Shown piece after piece: positions 37,619 through 46,587 of a DNA stretch of 64,000 bases (its first letter is position 1; the number at the start of each line of letters is the position of its first letter). The stretch is from contig JAQSDM010000011.1 in NCBI GenBank assembly GCA_029945945.1, positions 310,001 through 374,000 on the forward strand, written 5' to 3'. A program made the translations under genes and the position numbers. This DNA is from Algoriphagus sp. (GTDB lineage Bacteria; Bacteroidota; Bacteroidia; Cytophagales; Cyclobacteriaceae). Under the pieces are notes generated by a model. It did no database searches and was not told the origin of the DNA. It saw only the letters and a list, made by a program, of their open reading frames with translations.

Positions 37619-39862
37619 ATGAAAAGAATTATTACCCTCCTGGCTTTCTTCCTAAATTTCGGACTTCATGCCCAAATCCAACTCCGAATACTTGATTCAT
37701 CCAATCTTTCGCCCCTTCAAAATGTCCGGGTCAGAATTCCTGAAGGCAAAATTCTTTTAAGTGATTCCGAAGGCAAAATCTCAATAGAATCAACAACTCC
37801 TCTCCTCTTTCAATTTTCCCGGGAAGGGTTTGAAAACTTCCAAAAGGAATTTTCTCCCGGAGCCGAGCAGGAAGTGCTTTTGGTTTCAAAAACCATCAAT
37901 CTATCCGCTGTGACAGTTTCCGCTTTCGAAAGCGAACGACCGCTTTTACAGCAATCAGCATCCATAAGTTTGGTAGGCGAGCGTGATTTCAACAGATTCA
38001 ATGAAACTTCAATTGTCAATTCTTTCAATACCAAACCGGGAATCAGAATCGAAGAGCGCGCACCTGCCAGCTACCGGATTTCGATACGGGGAAGTTCGCT
38101 TCGCTCTCCTTTCGGAGTTCGAAATGTGAAAGTCTATTGGAATGAGGCTCCCTTTACTTCACCTGACGGAACCACTCCGTTGAACCTACTTGACCTGACT
38201 AACATCCGAACTGCCGAAGTGATCAAAGGTCCATCGGGAAGCATTTATGGTGCTGGCAATGGTGGGACAATTTCCTTGAACAGCAAAGCAAATCCACAGG
38301 GCGGACGAATTTCCGCGGATTTTATGGCAGGAGATTTTGGACTTAGCCGATACAGACTGGGAATTTCTCAGCAAGTGGGTCAAGGCGGTTTTGACGCATC
38401 TTTCGTCAGTCAAAAATCTGAAGGCTACCGGGACCATTCGGCAGTAGATCGTCAGGTTTTCCAATTGGGAAGCTATTTTCCTGTTTCGGAAAAGCAGGAA
38501 ATCCGGACCCAACTCCTGATTTCAGATTTAGATTACCAGATTCCGGGTGCGCTAAATGAAGCTCAGGTGGCAGAAGATCCAACCCAGGCAAGACCGGGCT
38601 CGGTCAATCAAAACAGTTCGATTTCCCAGCAATCTGTATTTGCTTCCATCGGTCAATTGTATCGCTTTTCCCCAAAAACGAGTAACAACACCATCCTTTA
38701 TGTGCAGACAAATGACTTCGAAAATCCATTCATTTTGGATTACAAGAAGGAACTGGGATTTGGATTTGGCGGAAGAACCCGATTCACGCACGATGGTGCA
38801 TTGGCGGGAAAACCGCTTCGCCTGACTGCCGGTGGCGAATATCAAACCAGTTTGACGAATGCCCAGAATTTCGGAAACAAAGCGGGAGTTGCGGATACGA
38901 TTCGCTTTGCCGATAAGCTTCGAGCTACTCAGGCATTTTTATTTCAGCAGGCTGAATGGGAGTTGACAGAAAAATTGCTTTTCACCCTTGGCCTGAGCGA
39001 AAACTTCTCAAGCTTTGAGATCGACCGACAGGTGGATGCGACAGGCGGGAAGACTGGGCTTCAAACCCGAAAATTTGATCCGATCGTAATACCGCGAATA
39101 GCGCTAAACTATCAACTGAATCAATATTCTTCCGCCTTCGGAAGTGTGAGCAGCGGATTTTCTCCCCCTACTATTGATGAGGTTAGGACAAATGAGGGAA
39201 GTTTGAATCTCGATCTGGAAGCCGAACGCGGGATTAATTATGAAATCGGCTATCGAATGGGCAGGAACCGATTCAATGCGGATGTCAGCGCTTTCTATTT
39301 CAAGCTTGATGAAACGATCACCACTTTTACCAATGAGCAGGGCGTTGTCTTATTCAGAAATGCAGGCTCGACAGATCAGAAAGGAATTGAAGCAGCTTTG
39401 GATTATGCCTTTGTCAAAAATACTACTGGCTTGATCCGGGATTTGAGCTTGGGTACAGCCATCACGATTTATGATTTTGAGTTTAAGGACTACAAAAAGC
39501 AGGATAACGATTTTTCCGGAAATGCACTGACCGGAGTTCCACCGCAGACTTTTGTCACGCGATTGGATTTGAGGACCGGTCCAGGTTTTTACTTGAACCT
39601 CACGCATCAATACGTCGATGAAATCCCCCTGAATGATGCCAATACAGTCTATCAGGACGCCTATAATCTCGTCAATCTTAGAATAGGCTGGTCCAAATGG
39701 ATTGCCGGAAACTGGGAACTCGAGGCTTTTGGAGGTGTGGATAATCTTCTCGATGAAGCCTATTCTCTGGGCAATGACCTCAATGCTTTCGCAGGAAGAT
39801 ATTATCAGCCTTCCCCGACCAGGAATTTTTATGGCGGGTTGAAAGTGGGATTTAATTATTGA
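37619..39862 (+). CDS. TonB-dependent outer-membrane receptor
   Basis: 747 aa. Signal peptide (MKRIITLLAFFLNFGLHAQ), a carboxypeptidase-like regulatory domain (about residues 20-105), a plug domain (about 115-225, ending EVIKGPSGSIYGAGNGG), then the 22-strand barrel ending in an aromatic residue (GLKVGFNY, C-terminal Tyr). The plug and barrel resemble iron-siderophore or cobalamin-type receptors (FecA/BtuB group), not SusC. The substrate is not determinable. Single gene with its own promoter-like box. Confidence 0.92.
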   Translation: MKRIITLLAFFLNFGLHAQIQLRILDSSNLSPLQNVRVRIPEGKILLSDSEGKISIESTTPLLFQFSREGFENFQKEFSPGAEQEVLLVSKTINLSAVTVSAFESERPLLQQSASISLVGERDFNRFNETSIVNSFNTKPGIRIEERAPASYRISIRGSSLRSPFGVRNVKVYWNEAPFTSPDGTTPLNLLDLTNIRTAEVIKGPSGSIYGAGNGGTISLNSKANPQGGRISADFMAGDFGLSRYRLGISQQVGQGGFDASFVSQKSEGYRDHSAVDRQVFQLGSYFPVSEKQEIRTQLLISDLDYQIPGALNEAQVAEDPTQARPGSVNQNSSISQQSVFASIGQLYRFSPKTSNNTILYVQTNDFENPFILDYKKELGFGFGGRTRFTHDGALAGKPLRLTAGGEYQTSLTNAQNFGNKAGVADTIRFADKLRATQAFLFQQAEWELTEKLLFTLGLSENFSSFEIDRQVDATGGKTGLQTRKFDPIVIPRIALNYQLNQYSSAFGSVSSGFSPPTIDEVRTNEGSLNLDLEAERGINYEIGYRMGRNRFNADVSAFYFKLDETITTFTNEQGVVLFRNAGSTDQKGIEAALDYAFVKNTTGLIRDLSLGTAITIYDFEFKDYKKQDNDFSGNALTGVPPQTFVTRLDLRTGPGFYLNLTHQYVDEIPLNDANTVYQDAYNLVNLRIGWSKWIAGNWELEAFGGVDNLLDEAYSLGNDLNAFAGRYYQPSPTRNFYGGLKVGFNY

Positions 39863-40037
39863 AAGGATATGGTATAGAAATACCTTAGAAATAAATGTTG
39901 CTTTGCAACATGAAATATTATTGGTATAAACTCTATTAAGCGACCCGAAATTGGAAGATTTGCCAATATTTCTATTTATTTCATCCTGCTTCGGAGGATA
40001 TATTTCCAATGTATTTCCATCATATTTCTGCTAAAAA

Positions 40038-41549
40038 ATGAAAAAATATTCACTCTTTATTATCGCTTTTCTAGTCGCGTTTACTTCGTTTTCCCAAGAA
40101 GAAAAAGACGAAGTCAAACCTGTCACCCGAGATCCTCAAAAATTTGAGTCGGTCCATTCAGGAACCTTCAACGGCCAAAAAATAAGCTACAAGGCAGTCG
40201 TAGGTGAGACTTTTCTCAGAAACAGCAAAGGCGAAATCACGGGTGCCATGTGGAGCACTTCTTACCTGAAAGAAGGAACAGACGGCTCAAAGCGTCCTGT
40301 CACTTTTATCTTCAATGGCGGTCCTGGTTCAGCTTCTGTTTGGTTACATATGGGTTTCTTTGGTCCCAAAGTGGTGAAAACTGACAGCGATGCAAAAGCA
40401 GATGATGGCGGAGCTCCTTATCGATTTATCGACAATACTCAGGCTCTGTTAGACATCACAGATCTGGTGTTCATTGATCCGATCGGGACAGGATTCAGCG
40501 AAGTCCTTGGAGCCGGAAAAACCACAGACTTCTGGGGATTGAACGAGGACGCAGAATCCATCGCTCAGTTTATGAGAATCTGGGTTTCTCAAAACGGAAG
40601 ATGGCAGGCACAAAAATTTATTGCCGGAGAAAGCTACGGCACCACACGCGCAGCCAAAGTCGCTGAGGTTCTCGAAGGCGGTGGACAAAGCATGGCACTG
40701 AATGGAATCATCCTGATTTCACAGGCTTTGGATTATGCTGGTTCGTCATCATGGACCGACAACCTGACCTCATTTTTCACTTATCTTCCCTCAATGGCTT
40801 CCACAGCTTGGTATCATGGAAAAGCCGGAAAAGGAAAAACGCTGGAAGCCTTTGTACAGGAAGCCAGAGATTTTGCATACGGGGACTATCTGAACGCACT
40901 TTTTCTGGGAGAAAAACAAACTATAACTCAAAAATCAGCCATTGCCGAAAAGCTTTCCTATTTCACAGGGCTTGACAGAAACTACATCCTCAGATCAGAC
41001 AATCAAATCCTGATGCACCGCTTCAAAAAGGAATTGCTTAGGGAAGAGGGCAAAGCTATCGGAACACTTGACGGACGATATTTGGCACTGGAAACTGATA
41101 AATCCGCAGAAGGGCCAGTTTTGGGTGACCCAAGTAGCTACATGACTGATGCGGCATATACGGCTTCTTTCAATCATTATATGATGCAGGATTTGAAGGT
41201 AAAAATGGATCGGCCATACTTTACCTCAGCAGAAGGAATGGGCGGTTCTTGGAACTGGAAACCTGTCGGAGAAGGATCCTATTGGGAACCAAGTTACGTG
41301 AGTACTGCACGATCTCTGAGCGAGGTGATGCATAGAAATACAGCATTGCAGGTAATGGTTACTAATGGATATTACGACTTGATTACCCCGTTTTTTGATT
41401 CTGAATTCACGTTCGCCAGACATAATTTTCCGCAGGAAAGAATCAAAATGACTTACTATGAAGCAGGCCACATGATGTACAATCGTCAGGAAGATTTTGA
41501 TGCGCTGGCAAAGGATGTACGAGCTTTTATGGAGGGAATTATTAAATAA
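40038..41549 (+). CDS. S10-family serine carboxypeptidase
   Basis: 503 aa, signal peptide MKKYSLFIIAFLVAFTSFSQ, so exported. S10 motifs are NGGPGSASVW (oxyanion), the nucleophile Ser199 in GESYGTTRA, the catalytic Asp in TNGYYDLITPF and His in AGHMMY. S10 peptidases remove C-terminal residues and are mostly eukaryotic, but this bacterial branch is known. Lies 176 nt after the TonB receptor on the same strand and may form a peptide-scavenging function with it (inference). Confidence 0.93.
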   Translation: MKKYSLFIIAFLVAFTSFSQEEKDEVKPVTRDPQKFESVHSGTFNGQKISYKAVVGETFLRNSKGEITGAMWSTSYLKEGTDGSKRPVTFIFNGGPGSASVWLHMGFFGPKVVKTDSDAKADDGGAPYRFIDNTQALLDITDLVFIDPIGTGFSEVLGAGKTTDFWGLNEDAESIAQFMRIWVSQNGRWQAQKFIAGESYGTTRAAKVAEVLEGGGQSMALNGIILISQALDYAGSSSWTDNLTSFFTYLPSMASTAWYHGKAGKGKTLEAFVQEARDFAYGDYLNALFLGEKQTITQKSAIAEKLSYFTGLDRNYILRSDNQILMHRFKKELLREEGKAIGTLDGRYLALETDKSAEGPVLGDPSSYMTDAAYTASFNHYMMQDLKVKMDRPYFTSAEGMGGSWNWKPVGEGSYWEPSYVSTARSLSEVMHRNTALQVMVTNGYYDLITPFFDSEFTFARHNFPQERIKMTYYEAGHMMYNRQEDFDALAKDVRAFMEGIIK

Positions 41550-41618
41550 ATCCCGACCTGTCCAGAACTTATTTGATTGTTTTAAAATTATAAACCTGAA
41601 AATTTCAGAATCATACTC

Positions 41619-42227
41619 ATGCAAAAGCCCGATTTTAATATCGAAGAAGTCAATAAAATTATCCGTGGACGCCGATCCCAGTTTATTGCTCAATTCAAAG
41701 AAAACGATCTGATTGATGATTCCATCATCGAAGAAATGCTGGAAAATGCTAATTGGGCACCCACACATAAACTTACCCAGCCCTGGCGATTTATTGTCTA
41801 TACAGGTGCGGGTTTGAAGACATTTGGAAACTATCAGGCGGAAATGTACAAGATGAGAGCTGAGAAAAATGGCACTCCTTTTCTGGAAGCTACCTATCAA
41901 AAATTCATTGAGAATCCTCAAAAAGCTTCTCATATGATTGCAATTATCATGAAGAGAACTGAAGTTTCGGGTATCCCGGTGATGGAGGAAATTGCAGCGG
42001 TATCTATGGCTGTCCAAAACATGTACCTGACAGCTTGCGCACATGGCCTTGCTGCCTATTGGGGAACCGGTGGTCCAACATTCTGGCAGGAAGCTCGGGA
42101 AGATTTTGGATTGGAAGGAGAAGATATGCTGATGGGATTCTTCTATATCGCAAAACCAGCTACAGATAATTGGCCGGCTGGAAAAAGGGAACCGATCGCA
42201 GACAAAGTTGGCTGGATCAGAGAGTAA
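41619..42227 (+). CDS. Nitroreductase family protein
   Basis: 202-aa FMN-dependent nitroreductase. It has the RRSQFIAQF N-terminal FMN-phosphate motif, ENANWAPTHKLTQPWRFIVYTG, and AYWGTGGPTFWQEAREDFGLEGEDMLMGFFYIAKP near the end. The layout resembles the YdjA-like small group. Acts on nitro-compounds or other FMN substrates; the physiological role is unknown. A strong terminator follows. Confidence 0.88.
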   Translation: MQKPDFNIEEVNKIIRGRRSQFIAQFKENDLIDDSIIEEMLENANWAPTHKLTQPWRFIVYTGAGLKTFGNYQAEMYKMRAEKNGTPFLEATYQKFIENPQKASHMIAIIMKRTEVSGIPVMEEIAAVSMAVQNMYLTACAHGLAAYWGTGGPTFWQEAREDFGLEGEDMLMGFFYIAKPATDNWPAGKREPIADKVGWIRE

Positions 42228-42246
42228 TTTCTCTCCTGGATAAAAA

Positions 42247-42280
42247 CCAAAAACGGCAGTTAATTCACTGCCGTTTTTGG
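42247..42280. terminator. Bidirectional terminator between nitroreductase and DinB genes
   Basis: A perfect 14-bp stem, CCAAAAACGGCAGT (42247-42260) and ACTGCCGTTTTTGG (42267-42280), with a 6-nt loop. The T and A runs allow use by both converging genes. Confidence 0.85.
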
Positions 42281-42300
42281 TTTAAAGGAAAGTCTGATTT

Positions 42301-42831
42301 TTAGAAACCCACAAATGCAGGCGGTTCCACTCCGTTGATCCGAAGGTAAGCTATCGAAGATCCTCTGTGATGTGTGCAGTGGTCCATAAGTAATGCCATT
42401 ACTTGTCTTCTTGAAACGTTATTACCAAAAACATCGAGCTTTTCTCCAGCCTGCTCCGGAGTGAGTGCTTTCATTGTTTTGGCTCCATAATCATAACTCT
42501 TAGCCACGTAATCGGCAAGTTCTGCTTTGGTGGCAGTCTTCATGTCCAGAGTAAAAGCAGGTACTTCACCTAAAAGAAACCCTTGCGCAATACCTGTTAT
42601 GGAAGATCCGATGTGGTAAATCTGATCTTTGAAAGACATCGCTGCAGGATCAGTCTTGTAATCCATACCTGATTCCGGCATTTTGTCTAAAACAGCCAAC
42701 GTGTACTTTTTACTGTTCTCCCATTTGGCAAAAAACTCATCCATCGTGGTCTGGGCCATCGCTAACGGCGCAGCCAACATAAAAATCGCGGCAAAAAAAG
42801 CCAGCGATGTTACTCTTACAAGTCTTTTCAT
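42301..42831 (-). CDS. Exported DinB-family protein
   Basis: 176 aa, signal peptide ending ...APLAMAQ, so periplasmic. The DinB four-helix metal-binding fold shows His in DQIYHIGSS, and the C-terminal DHCTHHRGSS with the paired His ligands. DinB proteins are divalent-metal enzymes with thiol-transferase-like relatives; function of this exported form is unknown. Convergent with the nitroreductase gene. Confidence 0.85.
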   Translation of the reverse strand: MKRLVRVTSLAFFAAIFMLAAPLAMAQTTMDEFFAKWENSKKYTLAVLDKMPESGMDYKTDPAAMSFKDQIYHIGSSITGIAQGFLLGEVPAFTLDMKTATKAELADYVAKSYDYGAKTMKALTPEQAGEKLDVFGNNVSRRQVMALLMDHCTHHRGSSIAYLRINGVEPPAFVGF

Positions 42832-42908
42832 AATTCAAGAATTTTGGTTAGTCGTTTAAATTTCCTCTAATATCCCCGCAAATCAAACCTTATCTCTAAT
42901 TTTAAACC

Positions 42909-43484
42909 ATGAGGAAATTACTTTTGATAGTGCCGGTTTTTATTGCTTTGATGGGATGTGACAAAACATACTTGCCAAAACCGAACGGATATAATCGCAT
43001 TGACCTTCCTCCTCATGCGTATAAAAATATAAGCGAAGGCTATCCATATCAGCTCGACTTATCCTCCTACAGTCAATTGGAGGCTGATTCGTTTAATTTG
43101 GGAGAGAAAGATTGGGTAAATATCAACTATCAGGATTTCGGTGCCAAGGTGCATTTGACCTATAAAAAAATTGACGGGAAAACCGTCGATTTTAAGACTT
43201 TGTCAAGAGATGCTTTTAAGCTTACGGCTAAACATCAAATCAAGGCGTATGGGATTGAAGAGGCCGTCTTAGTAACTCCCGAAGGTTATACGGGAGTTGT
43301 TGCAGAACTTACAGGTGAAGTTCCTACCCAATTTCAATTTTTTGTGACAGACTCCACCGAACATTTTCTCCGGGGAGCCCTCTATTTTAATACCGCTATG
43401 AAAAATGATTCACTAGCTCCAGTCATAGAATACATCAAGGTGGACATGGCCCACCTGATGAATTCCTTAAAGTTTCTTGATTAA
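42909..43484 (+). CDS. gldD: Gliding motility lipoprotein GldD
   Basis: 191-aa lipoprotein with a lipobox ending at Cys17 (FIALMGC). PKPNGYNRIDLPPHAYKN is the conserved start of GldD. In Flavobacterium, GldD is required for gliding and for type IX secretion, in the periplasm or envelope. Divergent from the DinB gene. Its last codons overlap the convergent symporter gene by 4 nt. Other gld genes are not in the window. Confidence 0.9.
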   Translation: MRKLLLIVPVFIALMGCDKTYLPKPNGYNRIDLPPHAYKNISEGYPYQLDLSSYSQLEADSFNLGEKDWVNINYQDFGAKVHLTYKKIDGKTVDFKTLSRDAFKLTAKHQIKAYGIEEAVLVTPEGYTGVVAELTGEVPTQFQFFVTDSTEHFLRGALYFNTAMKNDSLAPVIEYIKVDMAHLMNSLKFLD

Positions 43485-45256
43485 TTAAGGTTTTTCCAGG
43501 ATTTGATTACAATAGCTCCTCCCGCCAGGGCAACCACTGTTGCAATTATTCCACCCATCATGTTCCCATAGATAAAGAAACCTGTTGCGAAAAGAGCAGC
43601 ATAAACCATTACAGTTCCTACCAGCATCAAGCCAATTTCCTTAGGAAGCTGACCGATCTCTTGCTGCTCATTCGGATATCTATCCAGGACTTTTTTCCAC
43701 CCAAATGCTGCAGGAGTCACTTTTCTATAGAATGAAAGTAGAACTTCATCCTTCTCTGGCTGAGTTACAAACGTAACAATCAACCAACCGATTGTCGTGA
43801 TTGTGACACTGTAAACCAATTTGAGGTAAGCCTGATTTTCTGGAATCAGGATCCAGTTTACTTTTGGATTGATCACCTCAAAGAAAATAGCAACCACAAA
43901 TGAAATCGCCATCGCGGATATTTCGGTATATGCGTTGATCCTCCACCAGAACCATCTGAGGATAAAGATCAGTCCGGTTCCTGCGCCAATTTGAAGCAGA
44001 ATATTAAATGCACTCAGAGCACTTGAAAGTGCCAAAGCAAGAAATGCCGAAAGAACCATCAAGCCCACCGTGGAGATTCTTCCTACAGCAACCAATTCTT
44101 TATCTGTAGCTTCCGGTTTCAAAAATCTTAAATAAAAATCATTCACTATATAAGATGATCCCCAGTTCAGGTGTGTCGAAAGCGTAGACATCACAGCTGC
44201 CATTAAAGAGGCTAATACTAGTCCAATCATACCGGTAGGAAGAAAGGTCAACATGGCAGAATAAGCCAAATCATCTCCCATTTTATCCACTGGAATATGA
44301 GGGAAAGCTGTCTGCATATCGCTGATATTGGGGTAAATGATCAACGAAGCCAATGCGACAAGAATCCAAGGCCAAGGTCTCAGGGCATAATGGGCAATGT
44401 TGAAAAACAAGGTTGCCCCGATAGCATTCTTTTCATCTTTTGCTGAAAGCATCCGCTGAGCGATGTATCCTCCACCACCCGGCTCAGCACCCGGATACCA
44501 GGTAGCCCACCATTGGATGGCAATCGGCATGATGAAAAGTGGAATATAAATGTTTGGATCAGAGAAATCAGGCAGGAAATCCAGCTTATCAGCGACATTC
44601 TCATGTGCCAATAGATTGTTCAAACCGCCGATTTCCGGCATGTCAAGAATAAAATAGGCTGCTCCAAAAGAACCCGCAATAGCTACGAAAAACTGAAAGA
44701 AGTCAGTTAAAAGAACACCTTTCAATCCTCCTAATGAACTGTAAATGACAGTAACGACAGAAGAAATCAGAAGTGTCTCAATCGGCGTTAGTCCTAACAT
44801 CACTCCTCCAATTTTGATCGCTGCGAGCGAAACAGTTGCCATGATCACAACGTTGAAAAATACGCCGAGATAAATCGCCCGGAAAGCTCTCAAAAACGCA
44901 GCGCCTTTTCCGGAGTAACGTAATTCGTAAAACTCCAAATCCGTTGTCACCTCAGATCTTCTCCAAAGCTTGGCATAAACAAAAACTGTTAGCATTCCTG
45001 TAAGCAAAAATGCCCACCAGGCCCAGTTACCTGCAACACCATTTTTTCTGACTAGGTCAGTTACCAAGTTTGGCGTATCCGCTGAAAACGTGGTTGCTAC
45101 CATTGAAACTCCCAAAAGCCACCAAGGCATATTTCTTCCGGAAAGGAAGAATTCTTTAGCAGATGCGCCTGCAGTTTTTGCGGAGAAAAGTCCGATCAAG
45201 AGAGAAATCACAAAGAAGGCGACGATGATCGCCCAGTCAATTACACCAATATCCAT
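43481..45256 (-). CDS. Sodium:solute symporter (SSS family)
   Basis: 591-aa inner-membrane symporter with about 13-15 hydrophobic segments. MVATTFSADTPNLVTDLVRKNG near residue 53 and the WWATWYPGAEPGGGGYIAQRML segment fit the LeuT-fold SSS sugar/solute branch. The transported solute is not determinable; the closest groups carry sugars or organic solutes. The divergent neighbour is an N-acetylhexosamine-kinase-like phosphotransferase, which suggests a sugar. The end overlaps gldD by 4 nt on the other strand. Confidence 0.9.
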   Translation of the reverse strand: MDIGVIDWAIIVAFFVISLLIGLFSAKTAGASAKEFFLSGRNMPWWLLGVSMVATTFSADTPNLVTDLVRKNGVAGNWAWWAFLLTGMLTVFVYAKLWRRSEVTTDLEFYELRYSGKGAAFLRAFRAIYLGVFFNVVIMATVSLAAIKIGGVMLGLTPIETLLISSVVTVIYSSLGGLKGVLLTDFFQFFVAIAGSFGAAYFILDMPEIGGLNNLLAHENVADKLDFLPDFSDPNIYIPLFIMPIAIQWWATWYPGAEPGGGGYIAQRMLSAKDEKNAIGATLFFNIAHYALRPWPWILVALASLIIYPNISDMQTAFPHIPVDKMGDDLAYSAMLTFLPTGMIGLVLASLMAAVMSTLSTHLNWGSSYIVNDFYLRFLKPEATDKELVAVGRISTVGLMVLSAFLALALSSALSAFNILLQIGAGTGLIFILRWFWWRINAYTEISAMAISFVVAIFFEVINPKVNWILIPENQAYLKLVYSVTITTIGWLIVTFVTQPEKDEVLLSFYRKVTPAAFGWKKVLDRYPNEQQEIGQLPKEIGLMLVGTVMVYAALFATGFFIYGNMMGGIIATVVALAGGAIVIKSWKNLN

Positions 45257-45435
45257 GGTTCTTCGGGTTAATTATAGCGGCCAAATAACAAAAAAATTTT
45301 CTAAATGCATTTCAACTTCCTTAATAAATTTTAGAAATCACTAAATTTTGAGTCAAAACAGAAGTAGGATTTATCTCTTTCAGGAATTTTCACATTAGTT
45401 ACCAAATTTCTCCCGACGAAACCTAATTTCGTGGC

Positions 45436-46509
45436 ATGAATCATTCTTCTTTACTGGAGGTAATTGCTTCCAATTATTCGCTAAATTCAAGTAAAGCCCT
45501 TCAGATCAAACCTCTGGGGGAAGGATTGATTCATCAGACTTTTTTGATCGAAGGACATCCAAAATCCTGGGTACTTCAGGGATTTAACACTAATGTTTTT
45601 AAATATCCGGAGCGAATCGCATCCAATCTCAAACTTCTGAGCAAACTCTCGGATATAGAGCCTTTACCTTTTATCCTTCCTTTGCCTTTGGAAAATAAGA
45701 ATGGAGAAACGCTGACAGAAGTTGAAGGCCAATTTTACCGGCTTTTTGAATTTGTAAAAGGCAATACTATCCAGAAAATCACGGATCCGAATCAAGCGTA
45801 TCTGGCCGCGAAAGCATACGGCGAGTTTGCGGATTGGGGCAAAGAAATAAAAGCAGAGGATCTGCAGGAAAGCATCCCTAATTTTCACCGCCTTGACTTG
45901 CGGTTTTCAAGATTTTTAGAAGTTTTGAAATCAAAAAAATCTCTTGCCCTTGAAGAAAAAGAAGTGGCAGATTTCTATGCCGGCCAATCAGCTCTCATCG
46001 AGCGTTATATTTCTTTAGTACAAAGCCTCCCTTTCCGACTTACTCACAACGACACCAAAATCAACAATCTGATTTTCTCAGAAAATCTTGAAAGAGTAGA
46101 AGCTGTGATCGACCTCGATACGTTGATGGCAGGAATGCTGCTTTATGATTTTGGAGATTTGGTGAGAACAGTCGCTTGCTCTGAACCGGAAACAAGCCAA
46201 AACTGGTTGAATCTGATTTTGATCCCGGAAGTTTTTGAAGTCCTGTTGAAAGGCTATTGGGAAGGGATCAAAGATTTTGCAACAACTGAAGAAATCAAAT
46301 CTCTCCTATTGGGAGGTGAAGTGATGACGATCATTATGGGGTTGCGTTTTTTCACAGATCACCTCGAAGGGAATGTCTATTACCGGGTAGAATATCCTGA
46401 GCAGAATTTCCATCGGGCAAAAAACCAGATGATTTTCCTCCAAAGCCAGCAATCGCTACGTCCGGTCCTTCAGCAGATTTGGGAAGAAGTCACCGGATCC
46501 AAACTCTGA
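45436..46509 (+). CDS. Phosphotransferase of the APH/N-acetylhexosamine-kinase-like family
   Basis: 357-aa kinase with an aminoglycoside-phosphotransferase fold. The Brenner-like motif LTHNDTKINNLIF contains the catalytic Asp, and AVIDLDTLMAGMLLYDFGDLVR the metal-binding Asp. Such standalone proteins in Bacteroidota include N-acetylhexosamine 1-kinases (NahK type) and relatives that phosphorylate sugars. The divergent symporter and a nucleotidyltransferase at 54112 that makes NDP-sugars are consistent with a sugar-salvage role. Substrate is inferred. Confidence 0.8.
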   Translation: MNHSSLLEVIASNYSLNSSKALQIKPLGEGLIHQTFLIEGHPKSWVLQGFNTNVFKYPERIASNLKLLSKLSDIEPLPFILPLPLENKNGETLTEVEGQFYRLFEFVKGNTIQKITDPNQAYLAAKAYGEFADWGKEIKAEDLQESIPNFHRLDLRFSRFLEVLKSKKSLALEEKEVADFYAGQSALIERYISLVQSLPFRLTHNDTKINNLIFSENLERVEAVIDLDTLMAGMLLYDFGDLVRTVACSEPETSQNWLNLILIPEVFEVLLKGYWEGIKDFATTEEIKSLLLGGEVMTIIMGLRFFTDHLEGNVYYRVEYPEQNFHRAKNQMIFLQSQQSLRPVLQQIWEEVTGSKL

Positions 46510-46587
46510 GTCCGACAATTCCTTTCATTTTAATTGCCAATTGACGGAAGCGGACTTATTTTGCCTTCCTCCTAAACCCATTATTCC

